Counted from the stretch's first letter, positions 40,909 to 53,156 are shown. The stretch is DNA of 64,000 bases from Nocardioides sp. CER19 (GCF_029846275.1 NZ_JARVWS010000004.1:310001-374000); one strand, 5' to 3'. The notes: generated from the sequence alone by a model not told the origin. Numbers and translations: made by a program.

Positions 40909-41625
40909 ATGGCACGACACGCACTGATCCACCGACATCAAGATGATGCCGTCGCGACGGACGCGTCCACCGACGAAACGACCAGCACCACCCGCGACGG
41001 CAGGGCCGTCGACGAGCGCCCGATCACGCGGGACGAGACCGCACGGAACGACACCGTGCGGGACGAGACCGTCCGTAACGAGCACGTGGTCGAGGTCTCC
41101 CCGCGCGAGCGGTTCGGCGGCACCAACTGGGGTGCCTGCTTCTTCGGCTGGCTCGTCGCGGTCGGCCTGACCGTGCTCCTGGCCGCGATCACGAGCGCCA
41201 TCGCCACGGCGGTGGGGGCCAATCTCAACTGGTCGATCCACGACGCCGAGAACAACGCCAGCACGATCGGCGTGGCCGCGGCGATCGCGATCGCCGTCAT
41301 CATGTTCATCGGCTACTACGCCGGCGGGTACGTCGCCGGCCGCATGTCCCGCTTCGACGCCGTCCGACAGGGCCTCGGCGTCTGGATCATCGGCGTCGTC
41401 ACCATCGCCGTCGCCGTGGCCGTGACCGCCATCTGGGGCAACCGCTACGACGTGCTCGACCGGCTCGACCTGCCGACCGTCGACCTGAGCAACGACCAGA
41501 TCACCACGGGCGCCGTCATCACCGGCCTGGTGCTGCTGGCGGTCATGCTCGTCGGCGCGCTCCTGGGCAGCGCCGTCGGCCGGCGCTACCACCGCCGCAT
41601 CGACCGCGTGATCGTCGAGCACTGA
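40909..41625 (+). CDS. Membrane protein with a pentapeptide-repeat N-terminus
   Basis: 238 residues, no family recognised. The first 70 residues are polar; residues 41-60 are four exact 5-residue repeats (RDETA RNDTV RDETV RNEHV). Then come GGTNWGACFFGWLVAVG and four hydrophobic segments (~75-98, 118-140, 150-168, 190-212), with a glycine-rich GYYAGGYVAGRMSRFD loop and a basic end. GAGGAGG precedes the ATG. The terminator at 41650 follows. Confidence 0.75.
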   Translation: MARHALIHRHQDDAVATDASTDETTSTTRDGRAVDERPITRDETARNDTVRDETVRNEHVVEVSPRERFGGTNWGACFFGWLVAVGLTVLLAAITSAIATAVGANLNWSIHDAENNASTIGVAAAIAIAVIMFIGYYAGGYVAGRMSRFDAVRQGLGVWIIGVVTIAVAVAVTAIWGNRYDVLDRLDLPTVDLSNDQITTGAVITGLVLLAVMLVGALLGSAVGRRYHRRIDRVIVEH

Positions 41626-41649
41626 GCGGCGTCTCGCCGTGATCGTCTC

Positions 41650-41687
41650 GGCCCGGCGCGTGACGCGACCGCGTCCCGCGCCGGGCC
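41650..41687 (+). terminator. Terminator after the repeat-containing membrane gene
   Basis: Perfect 11-bp stem (GGCCCGGCGCG / CGCGCCGGGCC) continued by a nested 5-bp stem GACGC-GACC-GCGTC with one mismatch between. It ends 2 bp before the -10 box of the next gene. Confidence 0.8.
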
Positions 41688-41689
41688 AC

Positions 41690-41695
41690 TAGGTT
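41690..41695 (+). promoter_or_regulatory. -10 box of the Lon-N gene (leaderless type)
   Basis: TAGGTT, 6 nt before the GTG at 41702. The preceding terminator occupies the -35 region, so recognition must rest on the -10 box or on an activator. Confidence 0.5.
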
Positions 41696-41701
41696 GGTCG
41701 C

Positions 41702-42367
41702 GTGCCCGACGCCCTGCCGATGTTCCCGCTCAACGCGGTGCTCTTCCCGGGCGTCAGCGTGCCGCTGCACGTCTTCGAGGACCGTTACCGCGACCTCGTG
41801 CAGCACCTGCTGCTGATCGAGGATCCCGCGGAGCGGGTTTTCGGGTCGGTGGCGATCCGCGAGGGTTACGAGGTCGGCGACCACGGCGCGCAGTCGCTCT
41901 ACCGGGTCGGCGTACGACTCCAGCTGTCGGACGCCGAGGAGAACCCCGACGGCAGCTTCGACATCGTGGCGGTCGGTCGTGACCGCATCCAGCTCGACCG
42001 GCTCGAGGCGACCGGGTCCTTCCCGACCGGAGAGGTCTCCGAGCGTCCGGAGCCGACGGTGGAGGTGCCGGAGGAGCTGCTCGAGCGGGCGCGGGCCACG
42101 TTCACCGCCTACCGTGCCGCGGTCTCCGAGCTGCGGCCCGACCCCTTCGCCGGAGCTCTCCCCCGCGACCCCGAGTACCTCTCCTGGACGCTGTCCGCCT
42201 GTGCTCCGCTCCCGCTCGCGGAGCGCCAGCAGCTGCTCGAGGCGGCCGACGCCGGCGAGCGCCTCGCCCTCGTCAACGAGCTCTTCCGCGCGGAGCTGCG
42301 GGCCATGAACGTGATCCCCTCCCTGCCCGCCACCGAGGTGGCGCGCACCCGCTGGTCCCCCAACTGA
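41702..42367 (+). CDS. Lon N-terminal (LON) domain protein
   Basis: 221 residues. A stand-alone substrate-binding domain of Lon protease with no ATPase or protease part: ALPMFPLNAVLFPGVSVPLHVFE at the start (PMFPLNAVLFPGV is the core), GVRLQLSDAEENPDG in the middle and a helical C-terminal half. Role unknown; possibly an adaptor in protein quality control. GTG start. Its stop overlaps the ybaK start as TGATG. Confidence 0.9.
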   Translation: MPDALPMFPLNAVLFPGVSVPLHVFEDRYRDLVQHLLLIEDPAERVFGSVAIREGYEVGDHGAQSLYRVGVRLQLSDAEENPDGSFDIVAVGRDRIQLDRLEATGSFPTGEVSERPEPTVEVPEELLERARATFTAYRAAVSELRPDPFAGALPRDPEYLSWTLSACAPLPLAERQQLLEAADAGERLALVNELFRAELRAMNVIPSLPATEVARTRWSPN

Positions 42368-42879
42368 TGGCGAAGAGGGCCGCGGTCGGTGGCACGCCGG
42401 CGACGGTCGCGCTGACCCGGGCCGGCATCGCCTTCACGCTGCACCCCTACGAGCACGACCCCCGCGCGCATTCCTACGGTCTCGAGGCCGCGGAGGCGCT
42501 CGGCGTGGACCCGGCCCGCGTGTTCAAGACACTCCTGGCGTCGGTGGACCCGACGCCGGGCTCAGGACAGCGCGCCTCGCTCACGGTCGGCATCGTGCCC
42601 GTCTCCGGTCAGCTGGACCTCAAGGCCCTGGCCCGTGCCGTCGGCGGTGGGAAGGCCGCGATGGCCGACGTCGCGGCGGCCGAGCGCGCGACCGGGTACG
42701 TCGCCGGCGGGATCTCGCCCGTCGGCCAGAAGCGAGCGCATCGCACCGTCCTCGACGAGTCGGCGCTGTGCTTCCCGACGGTCTTCGTGTCGGCGGGTCG
42801 GCGCGGGCTCGACCTCGAGATCACCCCGGACGACCTGGTCGCTGTCACGTCAGCCGTCGTCGCTCCGATCAGGCGCTGA
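42367..42879 (+). CDS. ybaK: Cys-tRNA(Pro)/Cys-tRNA(Cys) deacylase YbaK-like
   Basis: 170 residues. Hydrolyses mischarged Cys-tRNA(Pro). The YbaK signature includes FKTLLASVD, the catalytic Lys region, GYVAGGISPVGQKRAHRTVLDES and VSAGRRGLDLEITPDDL. ATG at 42367 is coupled to the Lon-N gene. It converges with the DUF3352 gene after 24 bp. Confidence 0.93.
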   Translation: MAKRAAVGGTPATVALTRAGIAFTLHPYEHDPRAHSYGLEAAEALGVDPARVFKTLLASVDPTPGSGQRASLTVGIVPVSGQLDLKALARAVGGGKAAMADVAAAERATGYVAGGISPVGQKRAHRTVLDESALCFPTVFVSAGRRGLDLEITPDDLVAVTSAVVAPIRR

Positions 42880-42903
42880 CTCCGGTCTCCACCGCCCCGC
42901 GAG

Positions 42904-44526
42904 CTAGTCGACGCTGATCTTCAGCAGGCTGTGCGAGTCGTCGCCGTCCGTCCAGCCGCTCACGCCGAACGCCTTGAGCGGAGCGAGGTTGGCGGACACG
43001 TCGTCGTCACCCGTTGCCAGCGCCTTGATCGTCTTGTCGAGCGCGTCGAAGTTCACGAAGAAGACGCCGGTCGCCTTGTCGCCGGCCGGCACGACGCTCT
43101 TGAACGCGTCGGAGGAACCGAGCTTGCCGTCCTTGGCCACCTGGCCGGCGTAGGTCTTGTCGAGGCCGACCGCCACTGCGTCGTCGCCGGAGACCGGCTC
43201 GAGCACCCCGGCCGGCGCGCCGAGGCTCTGTCGCAGCTTGGCGGCGACGCCGTCGATGGTGACCTTGTCGCCGCGCACCTTGAGCGCGACCGGTAGGTCG
43301 GACGGGTCACCGCCGTTGACCAGACCCTCGACGTCGAGGTTCGGTCCCAGGGCGAGGGCGGCCGAGTCGCCGAACAGCTTCTCGAGGTCGCCCGGGAGGT
43401 CGAGCCCGCTCGCCTTCGAGAGCGGCCCGAAGATCGACTGGGGGTCGGAGCCGCTGCCGCAGAGGTTCTGGATGCTCTGGGTCAGCTTGTCGGTCCAGCC
43501 CTTCTGGAGGGTGGTGCCGAACGCCACGGCGGTGTCCGCCGGAAGCGTGGAGATCACCGGGGTGCCGCTCGGCTTGCCGCTGAGCGCCGAGCCGCCGAAG
43601 GCGCGGGTGTCACCCGTCATCTCGAGCTCGAGGCCGTCGTCGCTGATCCGGAGGCTCGCCGCCGCTCCGCCGAAGTCGGCCAGCTGTGCCTGCATCCTTC
43701 GGCTGGAGGAGCTCTGGTCGCTCAGGCCCGGGCAGGCCCCGAGCACCCCGAACGGGTCGAGCGAGGCGGCGGACGGGTCGGCCTCACCGGCCGCCCCGTC
43801 GAGCCCCTTCGCGAGCGTCTGGCCGGCCGCCGGAGCCGCGTAGGCGGTCATGATCCCGCTGTCGCCGGCCTTGTCGGTCCAGGTCTGGAAGTCCGGGTCG
43901 TCGGCGAGGGAGCCCTTCTTCGTGCCGGCGACCACCTCGTCGACGTGCGCCTGGGTCTCGGCGACGACCGTCCAGTCGCCGGTCGTCTTCCAGGCGTAGG
44001 TCGACGCGGTGTCGCAGCCGGTGAGCTTCTCGAGGCCGGCGTCGACCTTCCCCTCGTCGGTGGTCTGGATGACGATCACCGGGAACGGCTTGTCCTCACC
44101 GACCGCCGCGAGCGCGAGCCGGGAGCCGAGCCACGGCTCGATGTCCTTGCCGAAGTCGATCTTGCAGCCGCTGTCCTCGGCCAGCTGGTCGAAGATCGAC
44201 TTGCGGACGTCGTCGTCGGTCTGGAGGCCGACCTTGTCCTTGAACGCGGGGAACTTGCGGGCGAGCTTGAGCGCGGCGATCTTCTGCGCGCCGCTCGGGT
44301 CGAGGTCCACGCTGACGTAGCCGATGGTGGAGTCGGGGAGCGCCTGCGCCGGCTGGTCGCCCTGGCTGAAGAACGAGACCGCTGCCCAGGCTGCGGCGCC
44401 CCCGCCGATCGCGATCACTCCGAGGACACCGCCCCCGATCCACCAGCGCTTCCGGTGGTGGGGCGCCTCCGGTCCGCCGATGACCAGCTGGTCGGCGTTG
44501 GACTGGTCGTTGAAGTCGTCGGACAC
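42904..44526 (-). CDS. DUF3352 family membrane-anchored protein
   Basis: 540 residues. A polar N-terminus (~25 residues), one transmembrane segment (~28-55, WIGGGVLGVIAIGGGAAAW), and a large extracytoplasmic domain of ~480 residues rich in Asp/Lys/Gly. It opens after the membrane with ALPDSTIGYVSVDLDPSG, the DUF3352 start, and repeats a two-lobed pattern (LALAAVGEDKPFP; AALALGPNLDVEGL). Function is unknown. GTG start with a GGGAGA site and a TAGGCT -10 box ~34 bp upstream. Next to a small membrane protein and dnaE. Confidence 0.82.
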   Translation of the reverse strand: MSDDFNDQSNADQLVIGGPEAPHHRKRWWIGGGVLGVIAIGGGAAAWAAVSFFSQGDQPAQALPDSTIGYVSVDLDPSGAQKIAALKLARKFPAFKDKVGLQTDDDVRKSIFDQLAEDSGCKIDFGKDIEPWLGSRLALAAVGEDKPFPVIVIQTTDEGKVDAGLEKLTGCDTASTYAWKTTGDWTVVAETQAHVDEVVAGTKKGSLADDPDFQTWTDKAGDSGIMTAYAAPAAGQTLAKGLDGAAGEADPSAASLDPFGVLGACPGLSDQSSSSRRMQAQLADFGGAAASLRISDDGLELEMTGDTRAFGGSALSGKPSGTPVISTLPADTAVAFGTTLQKGWTDKLTQSIQNLCGSGSDPQSIFGPLSKASGLDLPGDLEKLFGDSAALALGPNLDVEGLVNGGDPSDLPVALKVRGDKVTIDGVAAKLRQSLGAPAGVLEPVSGDDAVAVGLDKTYAGQVAKDGKLGSSDAFKSVVPAGDKATGVFFVNFDALDKTIKALATGDDDVSANLAPLKAFGVSGWTDGDDSHSLLKISVD

Positions 44527-44559
44527 GAGATCTCCCGGGATGGTGGACGCGGCGAGCGG

Positions 44560-44565
44560 AGCCTA
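44560..44565 (-). promoter_or_regulatory. Candidate -10 box of the DUF3352 gene
   Basis: TAGGCT on the minus strand, 33 nt before the GTG at 44526. Unlike the leaderless set, this leaves a short leader with a GGGAGA site. Confidence 0.35.
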
Positions 44566-44581
44566 CCCCGGACCGACCCGC

Positions 44582-45105
44582 TCAATCCTGGTTCTTCGGC
44601 GGATCCGTCCGATGGTCCGGGATGAGCAGGAACACCACGGCGAGCGGCAGCACCGCCGCCAGCGGCAGGGTGATGAAGGCAGCGGCACCGGGTCGGCTGA
44701 TCGTTCCCGTCAGCCGGGTGCCGTCGGCCGCGTGGGCCGCGGCCGTCTGCGGGTCGGCGGGCGCACCGTGCAGGCCGACGACGAGCATCAGCCAGGCGGC
44801 GAGCAGCGACCCGATCACGACCGCGGCGAGGGTCACGACCTCGGGGGCGCGGGAGAACCACGCGGCGAGCAACCCGATGACGACTCCGGCGACGGCCGCC
44901 GCGACGACGTACCACCCGGTCGCGGCGAAGGAGGCCTGCTCCCCGGTGTCCCACGGGTCGGGGTACCACCGGTGGCCGACCACGACCCCGCGAGGGATGT
45001 CGACCAGCGAGTGCCAGACCAGGCCGCCGACCACACCCGCGAGGAGGAACGCCACGACGATGGCACCGGCCCAGAGCAGCGATCCGCGTGAGACCCGGAT
45101 CGCGG

Positions 45106-45121
<16 letters not shown>
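44582..45121 (-). CDS. Small four-segment membrane protein
   Basis: 179 residues, no family named with confidence. Four hydrophobic segments (~15-37, 70-90, 95-115, 145-163). A conserved-looking soluble loop carries VVGHRWYPDPWDTGEQ between segments 1 and 2, and an outer loop carries GLHGAPADPQTAAAHAADGT. ATG at 45121 lies inside the last codons of dnaE (16-bp overlap), so it is probably co-transcribed with it. Confidence 0.75.
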
Positions 45122-48672
<3,551 letters not shown>

Positions 48673-48814
48673 CGGTGGAGGGCCCTCCTCAGGGGGTCGC
48701 GCAAGGGGATACGACGGCTCGCGCCGACGGCCTTGGGGAAGGGCTTCAGACTACGTGACGCGATGCCCTGAATCATCGCTGACGGCGCCGACAGTTCTGG
48801 ATTAGGGTCGCCCG

Positions 48815-48820
48815 TAATCT
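48815..48820 (+). promoter_or_regulatory. -10 box of mmuM (leaderless type)
   Basis: TAATCT, 7 nt before the ATG at 48828. The 155-bp spacer to dnaE1 also holds TAGTCT on the minus strand (48748-48753), a possible dnaE1 -10 box. Confidence 0.45.
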
Positions 48821-48827
48821 CGACGCC

Positions 48828-49730
48828 ATGCCCGTGCCGACGCTCGACAGCCCGCTGGTCCTCGACGGAGGCCTCTCCAACGCGTTGGAGGACCGCGGCC
48901 ACCGGCTCGTCGAGCCGTTGTGGACGGCCCGGCTGCTGCGCGACGACCCGGCCGAGATCAAGGCCGTGCACCGCTCCTACTTCGCCGCCGGCGCCCGGGT
49001 CGCGATCACGGCGAGCTATCAGGCGACGCTGCCCGGCCTGGTCGGGGCCGGGCTGTCGCCGCGCGAGGCGGCGGGGCTGATCCGGCTCAGTGTCCGGCTG
49101 GCGCGCGAGGCGGCCGCCGAGCTCGCCGGCGACGGGGTGACGCGCTACGTCGCCGCCTCGGTCGGACCGTACGGCGCCTTCCTCGCGGACGGCTCGGAGT
49201 ACCGCGGCCGCTACGGGCTCGACCGGGCCGACCTCCGCGACTTCCACGCCCCGCGGCTCGAGCTGCTGGCCGGCGAGCGCCCCGACCTGATCGCCGTCGA
49301 GACGATCCCCGACGTCGACGAGGTCGAGGTGCTCGTCGACCTGCTCGACGAGCTCGGCCTGCCGGCGTGGGTCAGCCTCGCGGTCGCCGACGGGCGGACC
49401 CGCGCCGGGCAGTCGCTCGACGACGCCTTCGCCGCCGCCGCGTCGGGCCGCAGCATCGTCGCGGTCGGGGTCAACTGCTGCGATCCCACGGAGGCCGGAG
49501 CCGCGGTGGGCCGGGCGGCCCTGACCGGCCTCCCCGTCGTCTGCTACCCCAACAGCGGGGAGGGCTGGCAGGCGGCCGACGCGCCGGGCGGCGTCGGGCA
49601 CTGGACCGGCCGGCCGACGTACGACGTCTCGGCGGCGACCGACTGGGTCGCGACCGGTGCGCGGCTGGTCGGGGGCTGCTGCCGCGTCGGCCAGGACCAG
49701 ATCGCCGCCCTGGCGGAGGCGCTCGCCTAG
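48828..49730 (+). CDS. mmuM: Homocysteine S-methyltransferase
   Basis: 300 residues, a Zn-dependent methyltransferase that makes methionine from homocysteine and S-methylmethionine or S-adenosylmethionine. Zn ligands are in VGVNCCDP and the C-terminal VGGCCRVG; the N-terminus LVLDGGLSNALEDRG carries the family GGxxT/N block. It starts with ATG, has no ribosome binding site, and faces a convergent OGG-fold gene 25 bp away. Confidence 0.93.
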   Translation: MPVPTLDSPLVLDGGLSNALEDRGHRLVEPLWTARLLRDDPAEIKAVHRSYFAAGARVAITASYQATLPGLVGAGLSPREAAGLIRLSVRLAREAAAELAGDGVTRYVAASVGPYGAFLADGSEYRGRYGLDRADLRDFHAPRLELLAGERPDLIAVETIPDVDEVEVLVDLLDELGLPAWVSLAVADGRTRAGQSLDDAFAAAASGRSIVAVGVNCCDPTEAGAAVGRAALTGLPVVCYPNSGEGWQAADAPGGVGHWTGRPTYDVSAATDWVATGARLVGGCCRVGQDQIAALAEALA

Positions 49731-49755
49731 CCGGATCGGTGCCCGACGGATGCCG

Positions 49756-50430
49756 CTAGTCCGCGAACTTGGCTGCGAGTGCCGCCTCGACCGAGGTCGG
49801 CGACACCCCCGCCTCGGCGGCGACCCGGTGCAGCAGGCCGAGGTAGAAGGCGTACTCGGCGGTCCCCCAGTCGGCGGCCGCGAGGTCGCTCCCGGGGACG
49901 AGCCCGTTGACCGCGCCGGCCAGCGCCGGGTCGAGGCCGAGCGCGCGCCCGGACTCGCGCCGGTCGGCGGCGTCGAGGAAACGGGTGAACAGGGCCGGAC
50001 CCCAGCCGTGGACGTGTCCCTCGTTGCTGAGGAGGTAGTAGGCCTCGACCGGCCCGTCGGCGTCGAGCACCGCGACCGCCGCTTCGAGCCGCGTCTCGAG
50101 GTCGGCGAGGGCCAGGACCCGGCGAGTCCGCTCGACGCCGTGCTCGGAGCCGCCGTAGCACCAGGCGTTGACGCCCGCCAGCAGCGGCCGCCACGTACCG
50201 GTCGCACGGCAGGCGAAGGCGACGGCGACCAGGTCGAGCCGGCCGATCCGCAGCGCGTCGCGCACGTGCTCCGGCAGGATCTCCACCGTCTGCCAGGCGG
50301 GATGCAGCCAGACCACGCGGTCGGCGTCGCCCGTCCAGGCCACGCCGTTGAGAGCGCCGCCGTCGATCGGGGTCGACCCGGCCAGGTCCTCAGCGGCCCT
50401 GACGTCGGCCCGCACGTCGTCGTCGATCAC
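49756..50430 (-). CDS. OGG-fold DNA glycosylase-like protein
   Basis: 224 residues, unusually rich in Ala and Trp. The C-terminal half carries HGWGPALFTRFLDAAD followed by an aliphatic block (ALGLDPALAGAVNGL) and YAFYLGLLHRVAAEAG, a pattern seen in 8-oxoguanine-glycosylase-fold proteins of actinobacteria. The canonical HhH-GPD catalytic Lys/Asp pair cannot be located, so activity is uncertain. GTG start with a GGAGGAGG site. It sits between mmuM and a GNAT gene. Confidence 0.5.
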   Translation of the reverse strand: MIDDDVRADVRAAEDLAGSTPIDGGALNGVAWTGDADRVVWLHPAWQTVEILPEHVRDALRIGRLDLVAVAFACRATGTWRPLLAGVNAWCYGGSEHGVERTRRVLALADLETRLEAAVAVLDADGPVEAYYLLSNEGHVHGWGPALFTRFLDAADRRESGRALGLDPALAGAVNGLVPGSDLAAADWGTAEYAFYLGLLHRVAAEAGVSPTSVEAALAAKFAD

Positions 50431-50481
50431 TGGTGCCTCCTCCTCGGCGCGACGCTACCTGCCGCCAGGTGGGACCCGCCA

Positions 50482-50958
50482 TCAGCGGTCCGCGGGCCAG
50501 TTCATGCGGATGTCCGGGGCCTTCTCCTCGTTGCCGGAGCCGTCCGTGCGCTCGGTCTCGACGAAGCCGTGCCGCTCGTAGAGGGCCCGGGCAGGGGTGT
50601 TGCTCTCGAACACCCACAGCCCGAAGCCGTCCGGGCGGAGCGCCTGGGCGAGCTGGAGCAGCGCGGTGCCGACGCCCCGGCCCTGGGCGTCCGGACGGAC
50701 GTAGAGGCCGTCGAGCCAGGTCGCGGTCAGGATCGCGAACCCGAGGACCCTGCCGTCCTGCTCGGCGACCCACGTCTCGTGCTCGCCGTCCACGATGAGG
50801 GCGCTGAAGTGGGTGACGTCCTCCTCCGCCGTGTGCATCGCCGGCGGCATGTGCGGAACGGCGGCGGCCCGGGTCGCGGTGTAGAGGGCGGCGATCAGCG
50901 GCCCGTCGTCGGGCAGCGCCGGACGGAGCAGCAGCTCAGTGGGCGTCGCGGATGACAT
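50482..50958 (-). CDS. GNAT family N-acetyltransferase
   Basis: 158 residues. Acetyl-CoA binding motif VRPDAQGRGVGTALLQLA (~residues 88-105), preceded by GFAILTATWLDGLYV and followed by LWVFESNTPARALYERHGF, the classic GNAT C-terminal block. ATG at 50958 lies within the end of rluD (23-bp overlap). Substrate unknown. Confidence 0.9.
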   Translation of the reverse strand: MSSATPTELLLRPALPDDGPLIAALYTATRAAAVPHMPPAMHTAEEDVTHFSALIVDGEHETWVAEQDGRVLGFAILTATWLDGLYVRPDAQGRGVGTALLQLAQALRPDGFGLWVFESNTPARALYERHGFVETERTDGSGNEEKAPDIRMNWPADR

Positions 50959-51868
50959 CGAGGGCGTGCTGCAGGTCGTCGGGATAGGTCGACTCGTACT
51001 CGACGTAGTCCCCCGTCGCCGGGTGCTCGAAGCCGAGCCGTACGGCGTGCAGCCACTGCCGCTCGAGCCCGACCCGCTTCGCGAGGGCGGGGTCGGCGCC
51101 GTAGGTGAGGTCGCCGACGCACGGGTGCTTCAGCGCGCTCATGTGGACCCGGATCTGGTGCGTGCGCCCGGTCTCGAGGTGGATCTCGAGCAGGCTGGCG
51201 AACCGGTGCGCCTCGAGCGTCTCGTAGTGCGTGATGCTGTGCCGCCCGTCGGCCATCACGGCCATCTTGTAGTCGTGCTTCGGGTGGCGCCCGATCGGCG
51301 CGTCGACGGTGCCCTCGAGCGGGTCGGGGTGCCCCTGGACCAGCGCGTGGTAGATCTTCGTGGGCGTCCGGTTGCGGAAGGCGTTCTTGAGCACCGAGTA
51401 GGCGTGCTCCGACTTCGCGATCACCATGAGCCCCGACGTACCGACGTCGAGGCGCTGGACGATCCCCTCGCGCTCCTTGGCACCGCTCGTGCTGATGCGG
51501 AAGCCGGCGGCCTTGAGGTGACCGACGACGGTCGGACCGGTCCAGCCCGGGCTGGGGTGGACGGCCACGCCGACCGGCTTGTCGATGACGACGATGGCGT
51601 CGTCGTCGTGGACGATCTTGATGCCCTCGACGATCTCGGGCACGACCTCGAGCGGATCGGCGACCGAGGGGATGGTGACCTCGAGCAGCGCGTCGGGCAG
51701 CACGCGGTCGCTTTTGCTCACCCCCGCGCCGTCGACCTGCACGTGCCCCTCGGCGACCAGCTCGGCCGCGCGCGTTCGTGAGATGCCGAAGAGCCGTGCG
51801 ATGGCGGCATCGACCCGCTCGCCCGCCAGGCCCTCGGGCACGCGGAGGACGCGGTGCCCGTCGCTCAC
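50936..51868 (-). CDS. rluD: 23S rRNA pseudouridine synthase RluD-like
   Basis: 310 residues. S4 RNA-binding domain (~1-75, ERVDAAIARLFGISRTRAAELV) followed by the RluA/RluD catalytic domain with the Asp in GIVQRLDVGTSGLMVIAK (~residue 150). The residue before the motif is Q where many enzymes have H (HRLD), which is usual in actinobacteria. Also visible are TKIYHALVQG and LETGRTHQIRVHM. GTG overlaps lspA as GTGA. The order lspA-rluD is common to many bacteria. Confidence 0.95.
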   Translation of the reverse strand: MSDGHRVLRVPEGLAGERVDAAIARLFGISRTRAAELVAEGHVQVDGAGVSKSDRVLPDALLEVTIPSVADPLEVVPEIVEGIKIVHDDDAIVVIDKPVGVAVHPSPGWTGPTVVGHLKAAGFRISTSGAKEREGIVQRLDVGTSGLMVIAKSEHAYSVLKNAFRNRTPTKIYHALVQGHPDPLEGTVDAPIGRHPKHDYKMAVMADGRHSITHYETLEAHRFASLLEIHLETGRTHQIRVHMSALKHPCVGDLTYGADPALAKRVGLERQWLHAVRLGFEHPATGDYVEYESTYPDDLQHALDVIRDAH

Positions 51869-52422
51869 GAACGGTCCTCGCGGCGACCGTCGAGCCGCAC
51901 GCCGCGGTAGGCCTGGACCACGATCAGCGCCGCCGCGAGCGTAATGCAGATGTCGGCCACGTTGAAGACGGGCCAGTGCGGCAGCATGAGGAAGTCGATC
52001 ACGTGACCGCGGAGCGGACCAGGGGCGCGGAACAGCCGGTCCGTCAGGTTGCCGGTGATGCCGGCGAGCAGCAGGCCGAGGGCGATCGCCCACACCACGG
52101 TCCGGGCGCGCAGCGCGATGATGACGACGACGACCGTCGCTGCTGCCGCGAGGCAGGAGAGCACCACCGTGAACTGGGTCCCCGTGCTGAACGCCGCGCC
52201 CGCGTTGCGGGTCAGGTCGAGCTGCAGGAGCGACCCGACGACCCGGACGCTGCCCCGGTCCGCGAGGCGGTCGGCCGCGATCGCCTTGGTGATCTGGTCG
52301 ACCGCGAGGCCGACGATCCAGGCCAGCGCCGCCAACGCGCGAAACGAGGCGGCACGGGGACGGGCAGGGACCGGACGGGGTTCTGGTACGTCGCTCAGCG
52401 ACGTTCCTCGCGCTGCTTGCAT
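51865..52422 (-). CDS. lspA: Lipoprotein signal peptidase
   Basis: 185 residues from the ATG at 52422, which overlaps the end of dksA by 28 bp. Cleaves prolipoproteins after Lgt modification. Four membrane segments; catalytic Asp residues in GNLTDRLFRAPG and FNVADICITLAA, and the LspA-specific LTRNAGAAFS. The first ~30 residues are polar and proline-rich, longer than in E. coli LspA. A CTG start at residue ~10 with GAGGAA upstream is a possible alternative. Confidence 0.92.
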   Translation of the reverse strand: MQAARGTSLSDVPEPRPVPARPRAASFRALAALAWIVGLAVDQITKAIAADRLADRGSVRVVGSLLQLDLTRNAGAAFSTGTQFTVVLSCLAAAATVVVVIIALRARTVVWAIALGLLLAGITGNLTDRLFRAPGPLRGHVIDFLMLPHWPVFNVADICITLAAALIVVQAYRGVRLDGRREDRS

Positions 52423-53081
52423 GTCATGCACAGTGTCGCACGCGGGAAGGCCATCAGCCGCATCTTCCCGATCGGCTCCCCGCACGACTCGCAGATGCCG
52501 TAGTTGCCCTCGCTGATCGCGACCAGCGCCCGCTCGATCTGGGCCAGCTTGTCCCGCTCGGAGTTGAGCACGGTCAGCTCGTGGTCGCGCTCGAAGCTCG
52601 TCGCGCCCATGTCGGCCTGGTCCTGGCCGGCGCCGTCGCCGGAGTCCTTCATGAGGCCGGAGAGCTCGGCCTCCTGGACGGTCACGACCTGCAGCGAGTG
52701 CTCCCGCTGCTCACGGAGCTCGTCGAGGACCTCGTCGAGCTCGGCCTGGGTCCAGGCCTCCTCACCCTCGCGGACGGCGAGCGCCGAGGCCGTGGCCTTC
52801 GTGGCCGTTGCCGCCGCCGCTGCTGCTGCCTTCTTCGTCGCCACGCTGGTCCCCTTCTGGGCCGTCTTCTTGGTCGCGGTCTTCTTCGTTGCCGTCTTGC
52901 TCGGGGTCTTGCTGGTGGTCTTGCTCGGGGTCTTGCTCACTGTCGTCGCGGGAGCAGTCTGCCGCTTCCCCACCCGTGAGGAGGCGGCAGGGCTGCCCTG
53001 TGAGACAGCCTTCTTCGCCGTGGCCGTGGTCGTGGACGACTTCTGAGCGGCGGACGTCTTCTTGGCGGTCGGACGGGCCAT
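52395..53081 (-). CDS. DksA/TraR-type zinc-finger protein with histone H1-like N-terminal tail
   Basis: 228 residues. Residues 1-100 are low-complexity Lys/Ala/Thr/Ser (KTPSKTTSKTPSKTATKK-type repeats), like the tails of eukaryotic histone H1 and bacterial H1-like proteins. Then an acidic coiled coil (WTQAELDEVLDELREQREHS) and a C-terminal Zn finger CESCGEP...CMTC, as in DksA/TraR proteins that bind RNA polymerase through the secondary channel. AAGGAGG precedes the ATG; own promoter at 53157-53185. No DxxDxA tip motif is obvious, so ppGpp synergy is not expected. Confidence 0.88.
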   Translation of the reverse strand: MARPTAKKTSAAQKSSTTTATAKKAVSQGSPAASSRVGKRQTAPATTVSKTPSKTTSKTPSKTATKKTATKKTAQKGTSVATKKAAAAAAATATKATASALAVREGEEAWTQAELDEVLDELREQREHSLQVVTVQEAELSGLMKDSGDGAGQDQADMGATSFERDHELTVLNSERDKLAQIERALVAISEGNYGICESCGEPIGKMRLMAFPRATLCMTCKQREERR

Positions 53082-53156
53082 CGCGGGTGCCTCCTTCACG
53101 GCGGCGCTGCGGGCAGGTCACCCCCGACGGTGAGCCGCACCACAGCGCGTGCGGGG

